The notes under the pieces are model-generated. The model was given only the letters and a program-made list of their open reading frames with translations, searched no databases and was not told the DNA's origin. Shown here in pieces: positions 32,994-45,329 of a stretch of 64,000 bases of DNA (positions are counted from its first letter, which is position 1; each line of letters opens with the position of its first letter). The position numbers and the translations under genes are program-made. Source of the DNA: Artemia franciscana (taxonomy: Eukaryota; Arthropoda; Branchiopoda; Anostraca; Artemiidae); the NCBI RefSeq assembly GCF_032884065.1, contig NC_088883.1:21033393-21097392 (forward strand), given 5' to 3'.

Positions 32994-34824
32994 TAGCATG
33001 TATATTTCAAAGTCTAGGGGGAGGAGGAGAAGATACCCCCTCCCACCAAATATTAGCTGTATATCTATTTCTTCAGGTTTTTCTGTCATTAAAAGCTTTT
33101 TAAATTTTAGACTTTCTTGATTCATTTTCTAGCTAAATCAAAAATAAAAATGTCACTTGATGCATCTTTTAATGCTCTTCCCTAAGATGCTAGGTAATTC
33201 AATACCCTGACAAATGTATCCAGTGATGGGGCAGTATTCATGTGCTTTCTATATATTCCAAATATATACTTAAAAAAAAGGTTTGATATGTGATTTGAAA
33301 TATTTATTTAAGCACTTTTATCCTGTATTTGAGATGCAAAATCCTTATGCACCCAGAATTAATCACCATCCAGCCAGGATATACTGAACAGTAATTTGAC
33401 CAGAAGATGGCAAAGTTGTTCCTGGCCAAAATGGTGGGAGTTTCAACAATTCTCAACAGGGAATATTTTAAAACTAAAATAGTTGAAAAAGGAAGAGCTT
33501 TGGCAACCAACAAAAACAGTCAAAATCATGAAGTTAAGGTCTGTCAACACCCAACTTCTTCTTGCACTTGAACATAGGTTAGAATAGCAGAAGAAGTCTA
33601 GGTACTTGGCAAGGATTATCAAGCATCATGATTTGAACTAGGTTTGACTTCACCCTTTGAATTCCTTGTCCATTCAAACCTTATATGATCCTCAATGCCA
33701 TTAGGGAAATGCTCCTGTATCAGCACTCTCTAGATGGCTGTCATCAGTCAGAGATTCTATATTCTTAAAGCACCACTTCACTGAACAGAACACTTTTTGT
33801 AAAAGACCACTCTATAAGGAAAAGGAGTGACAAAATCCTGTTGAATAGGCCTAATTTTAAGAATAAGTTGATAATTGTTTCCTGAGCTGAATAAAATGAA
33901 TAAAACTTGAGTTAACCAGTTTTTGTAATATATCAACTGTATACTGTATTTACCATGACTTGAACACACCAGCAACCTTTACTACTACTACTTTACAACT
34001 TAGTCTTACTACTATCCTGTTTATTGTCATTTTGCTAGTAAAGCAATCCCAACCATAAGGTATATTAAGTCCATGCTTCTTTTACACATTATGCTTACAA
34101 ATTAAACAAATTACAGGCAAGCTGAGAAGCTTGCAAAAGTGCAGCTATTGCCTGCTTTCTAAATGGATACTTTTGTCAAAAGCTATTTCATGTACTTTGA
34201 ATTTGTCTCTCTTTGTATAGAAAAGTTACTCTCTCCCTTAAGAGAGTTCTCTCTGTTGTCTAGAAAAGTACCTTCAGATAATCTCTCTCCAAAGCAAGCC
34301 TCTTTCAGATGGATTCCAGAAGTGAAAGACTACTGAAATCAATATGGTACAGTAACTTCTGCTGTATGTAATACTACATAAGTCCTACAAATGACATTGA
34401 GTTTCAATACACTAATTCTTCTTTGGAATTCTAGATTTTATTTTTCTTAGTTGGAAACAACATTTTTACATGCAAGAGGGACAAACTCAAAGACAAAAGA
34501 ATAAAAAATTAATGACAAACCTACTGGATTCTGAATAAAGTAGATTGACATGGTTTTGGTATTCATCTTTTTGGGTTTGCATAATGTTTCTATGAATATA
34601 GTAATGCCAAAGCCATTTTTCTTGGGGGGAGGGGGGCAACAGGGTCAGCTATCCTAGACACTGTAGCTGCATTGGCTAAGGGATTGCCAACTTTGATACA
34701 ATTTTTTTGTATATATGAGTTGGAAGGGGGGGGGGGGGGGCTGTAATTAATTTTCTCTCAAGTAATGGCTCTCAGTACAGCCAAAGCAAAACTCATAAGG
34801 CATCACAGTATACCCATATACCCA

Positions 34825-35465
34825 TCATGGTAAAATTCTAGTTAATTGACTTCTTGCTATCTCAGAAAGGGTTTACATTAGGAAAATGAAACTTTCAGGG
34901 ATGAATCTACAGACTAAATTTTGACCTGGGAAGGTATTTTGAAGCAACTACCTCTACTCCTTCTCCCTCTAGAGGGCCCTGACCTTTGATGACCTTTAAA
35001 AATATGTGTCTTATAAAAGTGAAACATTTCAAAATAGATCTTCTGCTTAATTGAAGAACAACAAAGTTGTTTTCAGCTTCATAACTTTGCTCAATTCTAT
35101 TTAGGTTATAAGGTTTTAAAGATATGCAAATACATTTCCTAAATTTTGAAAAAAAAACATTGATATGGCTCAAAATTCTACTCAAATAACAGGAATTGCA
35201 TTTTCAGAACTAAAGGCAGAAAAAAAGCAACTAGTAACTAAAAATTCAGGTAAAATGTTGTTTTGTCAAAATTTCAATAGGTATAGACCTGTCATGTAGG
35301 CAAATTTCAGGGCCCTCTAGAGGGAGAAGGAGTGGAGGTGGGTACTTTAAAATACCTTCCCAGGACATACTATAACCTGTAGACCTATCCCTGAAAGTTT
35401 CATTTTCGTAACCTAAACCCTTTCTGAGATAGCAAGAAGTCAATTAGGCCTAACTAGAATTTTAC
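34825..35465. mobile_element. Fold-back element family L, copy 1
   Basis: Inverted arms of about 140 bases (34840-34985 and 35305-35455) contain GACTTCTTGCTATCTCAGAA, GGGTTTA, GAAACTTTCAGGGAT and CTCTAGAGGG, in opposite orientations. The 320-base centre is AT-rich. Related copies are at 45330-47420. No ORF with recognisable product. Confidence 0.8.
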
Positions 35466-36393
35466 TAATAATATTGTTTTCTTGCTGCCATCTTTTCCAT
35501 CATTTTTGAAAAATAATGCTACATTTCTCACTGCTAAAATTATGTATAATAATGTTACTTTAGGTTAGTAAATTTGAATTGAGGTAGAAGCAATTATTAC
35601 ATTTGTAGAGCATAAAAAGGGCATCAAGTGATATTTTAACTTTATTGGTAAGCCAGTTATACAAACTGCTATAATTTTACCATCCTCCCCTACCCTATGC
35701 TAACACCACTCACCTTAGATTGAAAGTTGTGTTTGCCCTAAGCTATGCACTAGCTTAGTTACCAAAAGCAACTTTTTTGGCCTTTCAACTTCCCTTAACC
35801 ACCGTTAAGTCGTATTTACACTTTCTGTTTCAAGAAAATCTTAATATATAAATCTTCAATTCAATAAATAAAGATAGCCAAAATTTACTTCTACTTCTTT
35901 ATTTTTACGCTTGTTTGACCACTCAAAACAGTGTTTTTAATTTTCATTTCAATTCATGATTTTTAATGTAAAAACGATAAATTCGCCTCAGAGTCTCGTA
36001 AAAAGATTTTCGGTAAAACTGTTTTTCATTTTATATTCTGGCTTTGAAGATGTTTACACAACTTACGAGTAATCATTAGTTGTAAGAGTTCAGAGATCAG
36101 ATCAACAGGAACGAGGTGCAATTATAGTAAGAAAAACTAGATTTCGTCGATCGATTTTTCTCAGAATCAAGTATTGAAAATGTCCTCAAAGTAATATTTT
36201 CCAGGGATTCAGAATCTTACGTATGTTCATGATAGTTTTCATGTTTTTTTATCTCCCCATTTGACATTCTGAATACATAATATTGCATTTCAATCACATT
36301 CGACATCGCCCTCAATTCTCTCTGAGTCTCAACTTGACATCCCTAACTGTTTTAAAATATAGCACACATGCCATTTTGACAACCAGGATGCAT
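35466..36393. other. No gene recognised
   Basis: AT-rich. Near 36295-36390 there is a fragment like family R2 (CAACTTGACATCCC, GCCATTTTGACAACCAGGAT). Confidence 0.5.
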
Positions 36394-38048
36394 TTCGCTA
36401 CACTGGAATAAAACTAACCTACCTCCAAATGGGTATTGAATCCAACTATCCTACCTCGAAAAGTACTACGAATCAAACTAAAAAAAAGGATTAGTAGTCT
36501 ATCTTGTTCTAAATTGAGTGCCAAATTCAAATTCGCAGTCAGAATTGGCCCTAAGCCACTAAATGTCTTTCTAATCGCCTTTTTCTTTCTATCCTATGTT
36601 GCAATTTTGCCTTCCTCACTCTATGAAACTATTCTAGTTTTGATGAGTTGCAAGAAAATTCTAACCCTCAAATGAAAGAACAGTTGACTATGCAGCACAG
36701 TGAGCACATCAGAAGTTTATGGTAAAGGAACAAGAGAGAGGAAAGATGGATCCTGAAAGGATCATCGTAGCGTGCTTTGACTTGCAAAAGGTCCTACAAT
36801 CTCCAGGTGTAGAAGTTTCTTATTATTACTATAGTCGAAACTTGACTGTTACAATTTCAGCATCTATAACTGCAATACTCGTGAAGGAAAGTGCCACATG
36901 TGGCATGCAGGGACTGCTAAAACAGGCTTGTCAGAAGTCGGAAGTTTTGTTTACAGCTGTATGGTGAGCATGGTAGAAAAAGGAGAAAAAGAATTCGTTT
37001 TCATAAGTGACAATTTGCAGAGGACAAAACAAAAGCATGAACCTTGTTTCCCTTTATTTACAGTGTTCACACGCAAAATCAAAACGATTTGGTGCATGCT
37101 GTCCTTGAGAGATTTTCTAAGAGCCAAACAGTGTATGTCCCTTCTCAGAGGTTTCAGATTGCAAGAAGTGCATGTTTGAAGAGTCCATAAAAAGTAAAGA
37201 AAATGGGAATGTCTGATTTCTATGATTTTGATAATCTATGTAGAGAGACTAGTGATAATTTTAACGTAGATATCATCGGGGTCAAAGTGAAGTTTACAGA
37301 AATCAGAGTGTTAAAAATTGATTATATATTGCCTAACATGATTAGTGTCTGGACCAGCTGGGCAGCTCATGATTGAAACAATCAGGAGGTTGAGAAGGGG
37401 GAAAGATTAAGGGAAGAGGTCAGCTGGGTCATTCAAATTGTAATAACTGTATTCGGGTCCAGTTCCAATTCGCGAAATAGTGTACCGCGATGTTCAAGAT
37501 CTTTAAAAAAAAATTGATTCCTGAAACTTACTACCAGTTTTTCAGAGACCTTCCGTTTGATTGTTCGATGTCGAAACTTTGATACTTTGAATAGTAATTT
37601 TTCATTTTGTCATACTTTGAATATGAATTGAAATTATATATTGTGAAATATTTGCTGAAATAGAGACATTGGATGGACTCTGCCTTCCATCAGAAGGGAT
37701 TCTCAGATCTGTAACTGTCCTATGTCCAAAAATGATACATAAGATTGTTTCGTTCTGATGTAAATAATATGACTCCCATCCTATGTCCAGTTTTTTAACG
37801 TTCTGACTTAAGCAGGTCAAAAATATATACACTAACACATAGCCAATACGAAATAAACTCTGCTCTTCGGCTGCTCCCCTATAGCCCTTTTTTGAAGTAC
37901 TGAAAAATAATCTTAAAAACTTCAACTAGCTCTCCTGAACAGTAGCGGTTTTGAACGTAGGATAGTTTGACTCGTAGCACATTTGGAGGTAGGATAGTTT
38001 GATTCGACGTCCATTTGGATGTAGGGTAATTCCTGTCCGGTGCAGCGA
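36394..38048. mobile_element. Short DNA element with inverted ends around a DUF7869-like relic
   Basis: Ends of 80-90 bases are imperfect inverted repeats: CGCTACACTGGA, CCTACCTCCAAATGG, TGAATCCAACTATCCTACCT on the left, and the complement of CGCTGCACCGGACAGGA, CCAAATGGACGTCGAATCAA, ACTATCCTACCTCCAAATG on the right (37955-38048). A repeated AATCAAACTATCCTAC motif lies within each end. Inside is a decayed gene (36695-37180). The layout fits a transposon carrying a decayed gene. Target duplication not determined. Confidence 0.55.
36695..37180 (+). pseudogene. DUF7869-like protein remnant
   Basis: Two frames together give VACFDLQKVLQSPGVEVSYY and YYSRNLTVT, then MWHAGTAKTGLSEVGSFVYS and EFVFISDNLQRTKQK. 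Many arthropod and cnidarian genomes hold multicopy uncharacterised proteins with FDLQKVL, YWHE-x-x-x-RGxxEIGSC and YSDNCGGQN motifs (DUF7869-type, RNase-H-like arrangement suspected). Here the acidic SDN remains but the GGQN motif is lost, and a frameshift lies near 36890. Identification rests on motif memory only. Confidence 0.5.
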
Positions 38049-38269
38049 TATGTTGTCTTTTATTTAAATTAACATCCAAACTGACTTTTACTGAAAGTTT
38101 TAACTCAATAGTCTTAGAAATTCATGAGATATTACAGTTACACCCAATGGCAACTGGGAGGGGTATATAGTAGTAAATTCCAAAATTACTCGCAACATTC
38201 GGAGAATGTTGCAAGAACCTAATTACTCATGAAATACCGAAGATCTGCTGTTTTGACAGCTTGGATTCT
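38049..38269. other. No gene recognised
   Basis: AT-rich spacer between the DUF7869-like element and family R2. Confidence 0.4.
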
Positions 38270-41230
38270 TTCAGTGTCCTTAGATTTGTTTAATATTCCC
38301 CTTAGAATTCCCTCAACTTTTCAACCCAATACACGTAGCCATTCTTGAGGTAATACGTCCAAAGAAGATAACTTTGATGCACAACTTGTTGCCATTTGAT
38401 TTAATGCAACATGTCCCACAGCATTCTGGGAAACTAAATTTATAAGATATTGGAGATAAGCCTGAATGGCAACCTGAATGCACAAAACCATTTTGATAAG
38501 CTGGATCAAAACAGATTTTTTTGATTTAGTACAATAATTCTAGTGATAGTAATAGAAATGGCAGTAATGTTTTCCGTCAAAGTCATAATCGTAGTAGTAG
38601 TAGCGTTAGTAGTAACAGTATTTTTTATTGTTTAGTACTTTTTGAAATCACAAGTAGCCACAGTCGCAAGTATTCGCAGTCTTAAATAGTCGCAAACTGT
38701 CATTGTCACTACAAGTCGTAGTTGCAGGTTGTTAAAGTGACAAATAATCATAGTCATATTTTTCCGAAATCACAAGTAGCTACAGTCATATTTTTCCGAA
38801 ATCACAAGTAGCTACAGTCACAAGTATTCGCAGTCTTAGGTAATTGCATATTATCATTGTCACAACCAGTTGCAGTTGCAAGTTGTTACCGTCACATATA
38901 GTCATAGTCGGAAGTAGTTGTTATAGCAAATAGCTATGGTCACAATCTCAGAGTCACTAGTAGTTACAGTCACAAGAAGTCAAAATTGTAAGTAGTTGTG
39001 AATACCAGTATTCATGGAAGGAGCAACAAGTAGTCACAGTCGAAAGCAGTTGCAATTGCAGTCGCAAGTATTCAGAATAGCTATTCAAAGTAGTCACAAT
39101 CAAAAATAGTCGCAGTCTTAGTCACTAGTATTTTTAGTCGAAGTCACAAGTAGTCACACTTGCCAGCTTATGCCTGTATTCATAGTTGCAGTAGCAAGTG
39201 ATCAAAGTTGCTGCCGAAGTAAAAGTAGCAATGTCCTAAAAGTTAGAGGGTACTACTCTTAGCCTCTTCTATGATATTTTGAACGAGGCCTTTCTATTAT
39301 TTGGATATACATAGTGTCTTTTGATTTAGTTTAACATCCCCTTAACTTCATAAAATGTTTCACCTTAATACTTTCAGTCCTTTCTGACCCACCCACGATA
39401 AAACACTCTCCTTTTTCCCAATGATAAATCTTGCATGTGAAGATGGGAAGATTGCATAATTTGTAACTTTTTCCCCAAGACTGTGAGGGGCTTGTCATTC
39501 TCATGGACCGAGTTATTAGACCTTTTGACTATTTTGAACAAAGTGACTATCTCAAAATTTTGTCAGTTTTGAGGTGGGGTATCTAGAAAGGATAAGTGGG
39601 TCTCTCTTTCCAGCAGCTGAGCATTGTGACTCAGCCGTTCCTGAAATGTTGCTTATGGATTCTTTATAAGACCAGCATACACATAGTGGGTTTTGATTTT
39701 GCTCAACATTCGCCAAAACAATTCTTGAGAGTAGCCATAAGCAAAAGCAGTCGTAAGTAGTCATAGTCACACTTGCAGCTGCAACTAGCTGCAGTTGCTA
39801 CCACAATAGTAGTAGTAGTGGTTCTGAAAGTTTTAAGATAATACCCTTTGCTGTTTGAAATATATTGCAAATACAGCTTTTTCATAAACTGCATACACAA
39901 AGTGTCTTATGATTTGGTTCAGCAGCCCCCTCAACATTTTAACCTTAACATCCGTAGCCTTTTCGGACAAACCCAAGATCAAACATTCTTTCTTTCTGAA
40001 TATAACCATTGTCAATCCCTCCAGCAATAGCTATCAGACTTTTTGACTATTCTAAAAAGATAATTTTTAACAATATTGAGCAGTGTTGGGGAGCAGGCAT
40101 GTAAATAGGCCAAGTGAAGGAGGGACTGGCCCCTCCAATCGTTTTCGAATATCTACCTTAAGATTCTCTTCAAATTTTAACTTGCAACCCTCAACCACCA
40201 ATGATACTTAGCTGACAAATCCTTTTGACAAGCAGTTTGCACACTATGTGGTTTGATTTCGCTCAGTTTTCTCCTCAGCATCTCCTTAAAGCAGCCACAA
40301 GTGAAAAAAGTCAGAGTTGCAAGAAGTTGCAATGATAGGGGCGATAATTGAAGTCACAGTCGTATGTAGTGATAGTTGAAGTCAGATACAGTGACAATTG
40401 CAAGTCGTCACTGGTGCAAGTAATCTTAGCTCAGTTGCAAGTAGTCTTATCTGCAGTAACTGTAACAACAGCAGTAGTTGTGGCCGTCAACTTTTTAAGT
40501 TAATAACTTTACCTGTTCATAAGATATTGGTGATACACCTCTTTGATAACCTGGATATAGATAGTGCCCTTTGATCTAGGTCCACATGCCCCACAACATT
40601 CGTCTAAATTTCACCTCAATCCACGCTTTCTATTTCACTCTTTCTTTCCACCACAATTTCACCTTTGTTACATCATAAACACTGCACATAAAACACGGGC
40701 AAGTCAAATAATTTACATTTCTTTCCCCAGGGCTTCGGGAGCATTACATTTCTGGGGACATAATTCTTAGACCAGGTGAATATTTGAATAAAAAGGCTTT
40801 TCAAAATTTCTGTTAGTGTTGAAGGGTGGCGTCTAAGAAGAACGGAGGTAAACGGCTAGTTTCCCTTCGATCGCTCCGCAATATCACCCTCAGTTTTTCC
40901 AGAAAGTTTCAACCTAATGCCCTCAGCCGCTTCCTAGCTATTGCTGATAAGCCATTTTAACATACTTCATGCAAATAGTTTATTTAGATTTGTTTCGACA
41001 TCCAACTCAATATTTTCTGAAAGTTTTACCCTAATATCCTAATTCTTTTCAAATACCCAGAATCAAACAAGCTCCCTTTTCCCAATAATACACCTTAGGT
41101 ATATACAATAGACAACTTGTATAGCTCACAGGACTTGCCTATGAGCTGTTTGGGGGGGGGGTACAAAAAATGAGCTGCGAAGGTTTTTAGACGAACTTAG
41201 AATTTGATGGATACCATAAACCATCATATG
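38270..41230 (+). repeat. Dispersed repeat family R2, long copy with degenerate AGTCRCAAGTAGT tracts
   Basis: About six irregular units of 200-400 bases, marked by TGATTTRGTTCARCATC, CCTCAACATT, YTTTTGAYAARCTGSATRCA and ATTRGACCTTTTGACTAT. Between them are degenerate simple repeats built on AGTCACAAGTAGTCACAGTC and GTAGTAGTAGT (38560-39230, 39730-39820, 40310-40480). Shares structure with 12020-13090. Short ORFs have no recognisable product. Confidence 0.7.
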
Positions 41231-41496
41231 CCTAAATACCTGCATTAGTTTATGTAGACAAGATTAAGAAACTGTTTTGATCCTGATGAGAGAATATCAG
41301 CCTGGTCTAATTTTGGACAAATGGGCCGCAATGGTTTTTTTGAGGAAGCAAACACATCAGTGGAAGAAAAGTACTTATTTTCTTATACACTGCCATCAAG
41401 CCATTAATACGTAACGTAGTCTTATATGCCAACGTAATTGAACACGAGAGTAAGAATTGTTCTTATTGTCATGATATCTACTGTTAGTCCTTTTTA
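41231..41496. other. No gene recognised
   Basis: AT-rich spacer before the inverted composite repeat. Confidence 0.4.
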
Positions 41497-41979
41497 TTAT
41501 AATATGAAAAAAACTTAGTTTTCTTAAAGAGTTAAAGAGGCTGCGTCCCAAAGTCGAACCTTAAAACGTACAGGAATTAGGAGAGGCAGTTGGGGGGCTG
41601 CCGCCCCCCAAAGCCCCCGCTTTTAAAGACTCTTTTGTACAGGTTTTTTCTTGTGGGGGACTTCATTGTTACTAATAACTAGTTTCGGCGCAATGGTTCT
41701 CCTGTCCTCTTGTGTTTAACATTTTTCGAAGTTATTCCATTATTCATTCATTTCAATTTTTGTTAATTAAAAGAGGGCCTTTCCGAAGCCAAGAGCGGGG
41801 GGTTAGGGGGGCGCCAGCCCCCCACAATAAAAAACCTGTACAAAAGAGTCTTTAAAAGCGGGGGGTTTGGGGGGCGGCAGCCCCCCAACTGCTTCTCCTA
41901 ACTCCTTTACGTTTTAAGGTTCGACTTTGGGACGCAGCCTTTTTAACTCTTTAAGAAAACGAAGTTTTTTTCATATTAT
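41497..41979. repeat. Fold-back unit, right copy
   Basis: Arms about 41497-41650 and 41828-41979 with the same GC-rich hairpin core as 8366-8838; the 175-base centre is also shared, in reverse orientation. Confidence 0.8.
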
Positions 41980-42531
41980 TTCTGTACGTTTTTCTACAAT
42001 CCAAGGTGGATGTAATTTAATAATTCCTGTACTCCTCGTACAGGAATTAGGAGAGGAAGTTGGGTGGCTGCCGCCCCCCAACCCCCCCGCTTTTAAATCA
42101 TTGTATAAAATAGAAAAAAAATAGATAGAATGACCGAAATGTTTCTTTTGCTCATAAGAAGCTAATATTCTGTTATCTCTCAAATGATAGGCAGTCCAGG
42201 TGTTATCAAAATTATACACTTTTATTTTGATCGCTACGTCCAAAAGCCTATAATAAAGAATTTATTCTAAAAATGCCTTCTCATATAGGAAACATCTTTA
42301 GGTAATTATAGTAAATTTTATATTATTTATCTTATTTAGCAACTATTTATATAAAATAAGTAAATATCCACGGTTCATTAAATCATTGTATAAAATAGAA
42401 AAAAAATAGATAGAATGACCGAAATGTTTCTTTTGCTCATAAGAAGCTAATATTCTGTTATCTCTCAAATGATAAGCTGTCCAGGTGTTATCAAAATTAT
42501 ACACTTTTATTTTGATCTTGTGAAAAAAAAA

Positions 42532-42604
42532 CCGCCCGTAAGGGACTTAAACCCTTGACCCGAGGATTAAAAGTCCCACGCTCTACCGACTGAGCTAACC
42601 ACTT
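42532..42604 (-). tRNA. tRNA-Lys(TTT)-like sequence, second copy
   Basis: 73 bases with D arm GCTCAGTCGGTAGAGC, anticodon TTT (42571-42569), T arm AAGGG-TTTAAGT-CCCTT and a downstream T run. The acceptor strands AAGTGGT and ACGGGCG pair at no more than three positions. The B box carries TTTAAGT instead of TTCAAGT. A pseudogene or SINE-like Pol III unit rather than a working tRNA. Confidence 0.6.
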
Positions 42605-43320
42605 GCATGTATGTAAACATAACTTTTAAATAATTTTTAAAAATTTCAAATTAACATGGGCTCTTATGGAGAAATGGGTTAATTAAGTAGCTAATGCGTG
42701 GTTTCTGGAAAACAAGGAAGGAGTTATCGGATCGAGCTGAAATTTTGTGGATAAGCTCCTGGGCCGTAGGGGACCTTAACTTGTGAATTTCAGCCCGATC
42801 GGACAACGATAAAGGGGTGGGATGGAGTTGGGGGGTCGAAACTTTCGGGGGGTTAAGATTTTCCTACAAAACTTTCAAGGGCACTTACTCAGAGAATTCC
42901 GCATTGAATGAGTCCTTGTACACCCAGATCCAATGTCGGCTGTGACCTGTAGGCGTCGAGGAAAAAAAAGAACATGAACTTTAAGTGGCTATGCGTGGTT
43001 TCTGGAAAACAGGGAAGGAGTTATCGGATCGAGCTGAAATTTCGCGGATAAGCTCCTGGGCCCTAGGGGACCTTAACTTGTGAAAATGTCCCGATCGGAC
43101 AACGTTAAAGGGGGGCTGGGGTTGACGGGTCGAAACTTTCGGCCAGATTTTCCCCATGAAGGAAAAGTTGGAGGGGGATGAAATTTGGCAGGTTTCTTAG
43201 TTGGAGCTCGGGCTACGAAATGCATCCCTTCCCATCCATCTGCGACCACTGGAACCGAAGATCGCGTAACATTGTCATGGTTCGCCTCTTTATAGAGGCA
43301 CGAGTGTGCCTCTTTGATAT

Positions 43321-45329
43321 TTCTATTATTTTGCTATTTGAACAGTGTCTCAAAATATCTTTAAAAAGCGATGTTTTTGAATGTTCGTGTTGCAGAATGC
43401 TTACCTGGCTTTCAACCTTATTGTGGTATTAACTAAACATAATCCAAGTAGTCCTTAGACACATAAATAATTTCGTTGTAAATTAGTTTTCAGGTTCAAA
43501 TTTTTAAATTTTGATTTATTTGTTCAAAATTGATTTGACTGTCGAAAGAACCTCATTACCTCGACTGTTTTCAATAACTTTACTAATTTGCTCCTGTAAT
43601 TGTAATTGATACCTTAATTACTTTAATTTGTACTCTGGAACGATTAGGGTCTAATGCTGGATTTAGTCGGCTTTGTTATTATTAGTGACAGTTATTTATA
43701 TGCAATGCACAAATATTTATATGCAATGCATAAATAGATAAAAATGTCACTATGATATTACTGATAAAAAGATATTGCTGTGTTTATAGCCCAGTGAAAG
43801 ACTTTCCGTTAAGTATACAATCTTATTTCAATCTTAATTGTAGAATATTAGTAGCAACAATCCCAATTGTATCTTAAAGGTTTAGTGCGACATTGTTTGG
43901 AAGATTCATTTGAAAGCCATGGCTTACGCTAAAGAAACGGGGCCCTCACTTAGAATGTTCCAATCGTTGATCATTCTTTGGCTGGAAAAAATCCAGTCAA
44001 AACTACGGTTGCCTGAGGGCTTATGAAGCTTTATTGATTGATCTCCCCTTGGCTTTGATTTCCAAAGTTTACAAGCTTCCATCTCGTTTTCTGACCAGTT
44101 AATATAATTTTATGTTTGTAACATATTGTTGTTCTTGCGTCAGTAAGAAACCGATAGTAGCTGTAGAGCACGTAGCCTATCAGTATATGGCTTCACATTT
44201 AGTCAAGAGATATATTTTGTACCCCTATCCCACTTCTGCATACCTTCGGTCAGCTCTAAGTCACTTTTATTTAAGGAACCTGCAGGGTAGGTTTCAGAGC
44301 CCGGCACTTATGCTCAAAAATATTTTTAAAGACTTAGAAAATTCTATGTGAATGGATGTTGATAGGTGTTTGAAAAAATACAAGGATTCAATTTGCTTTT
44401 GATGTTGCTAGTACAAAAATTTAAAAGAACTTTAAGACATTGTTTATAGATTTTCCCTGTTTTTTATGGCTAGTACAAATCAAAAAAGTTACTGGGGATG
44501 ATATCCAGCTGTCCTTTATTCTGTATCAGTGCTTTGGACTATAAGGACCAAAGTGAATGGTAACACACTCTAAATTGGTTAAGGTAAAAACTGTAGGGAT
44601 GTTCAGTAGCTTGGAACACAAAAACATCATGAATGGAATCAATAAAGGTTCTAGTAGTGTTGGAAACACAAACAAATGGTTTATTCGGAAACTTCTCCTT
44701 TCACAATGGAGGGATTCCACTATATCCAAGTTTGGATACATTGGGAATGAGAATGGGGCATTAGTGAATCTTAACCTCCTGAATATCTCAGAATCTTGAC
44801 TTCTAGGCTATAAGAATCTCCATCCTGGCATGTATTACAGTGACTTTGAACTACATTGAACATACAACTGATAGGCTGGATTGTAATACTCTGGAAGGTA
44901 AAGTGTTGCTTCAACCATAGCCTCCCATTGGCCACAAGAAGAGTCTCAAGCGGAAATTTTTCGATCCTCCTAAACACTAACCCTTCCGTAGACGTACCTC
45001 ACGGAAGTGGCAACTTTTTTCTATCGCAGAGCAATATTCATTGAAGAAATAACATATATTCCGGAAAAATATTTGGGTTTTATGAATATTTAGGGCATTC
45101 ACTTGAAAGTCTACTAAAATGTCAATCGAGATTGAATCAGCAGAGTCAGTATTCAATTTTAATGTCTTTGTATTACCAGGGTTTGACATGTTCGTGTTGG
45201 CTATCATTAGTGTTTCTACTAGGCTAACTGGAGTCCAAGAGATGCAGAACTGCAAAAAAGTTAATCGAATAAGAGTAGTAATGGTTTAAGAAATATGAGA
45301 ATAGATATAAATTCTAGATAATCTACTTT
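43321..45329. other. No gene recognised
   Basis: AT-rich. ORFs of 60-92 residues on both strands (43178-45255) show no family motif. A doubled ATTTATATGCAATGCA is at 43694-43730. Confidence 0.5.

Larger units (their letters stand above)
32221..34824. other. No gene recognised
   Basis: Contains a LINE 3' tail fragment (32703-32765), two GC-rich hairpins (32911-32993), C and G runs (32441-32449, 32845-32852, 34727-34740) and AT-rich filler. No convincing exon on either strand. Confidence 0.5.
41497..43320 (-). repeat. Right copy of the composite repeat (inverted relative to 6882-8840)
   Basis: Reading the minus strand from 43320 down reproduces the left copy: the GAGGCAC hairpin block, the two CGTTGTCCGATCGGG blocks (near 43030-43100 and 42730-42815), the tRNA-Lys-like sequence (42604-42532), two AACACCTGGACWGCTTATCA blocks, and the fold-back unit (41979-41497). 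A 150-base insertion (about 42240-42385) and small indels distinguish the copies. Confidence 0.85.

Noticed and set aside
6882..43320. A single giant transposon or integrated virus with 2-kb inverted ends.
   Set aside because: The interval contains host exons of a DGCR2-like gene and many unrelated repeats, and no element-wide genes such as a polymerase or capsid. Two separate insertions are simpler.
43321..45329. Several 60-92-residue ORFs considered as exons.
   Set aside because: No conserved motif, no good splice pairs, and both strands equally open.
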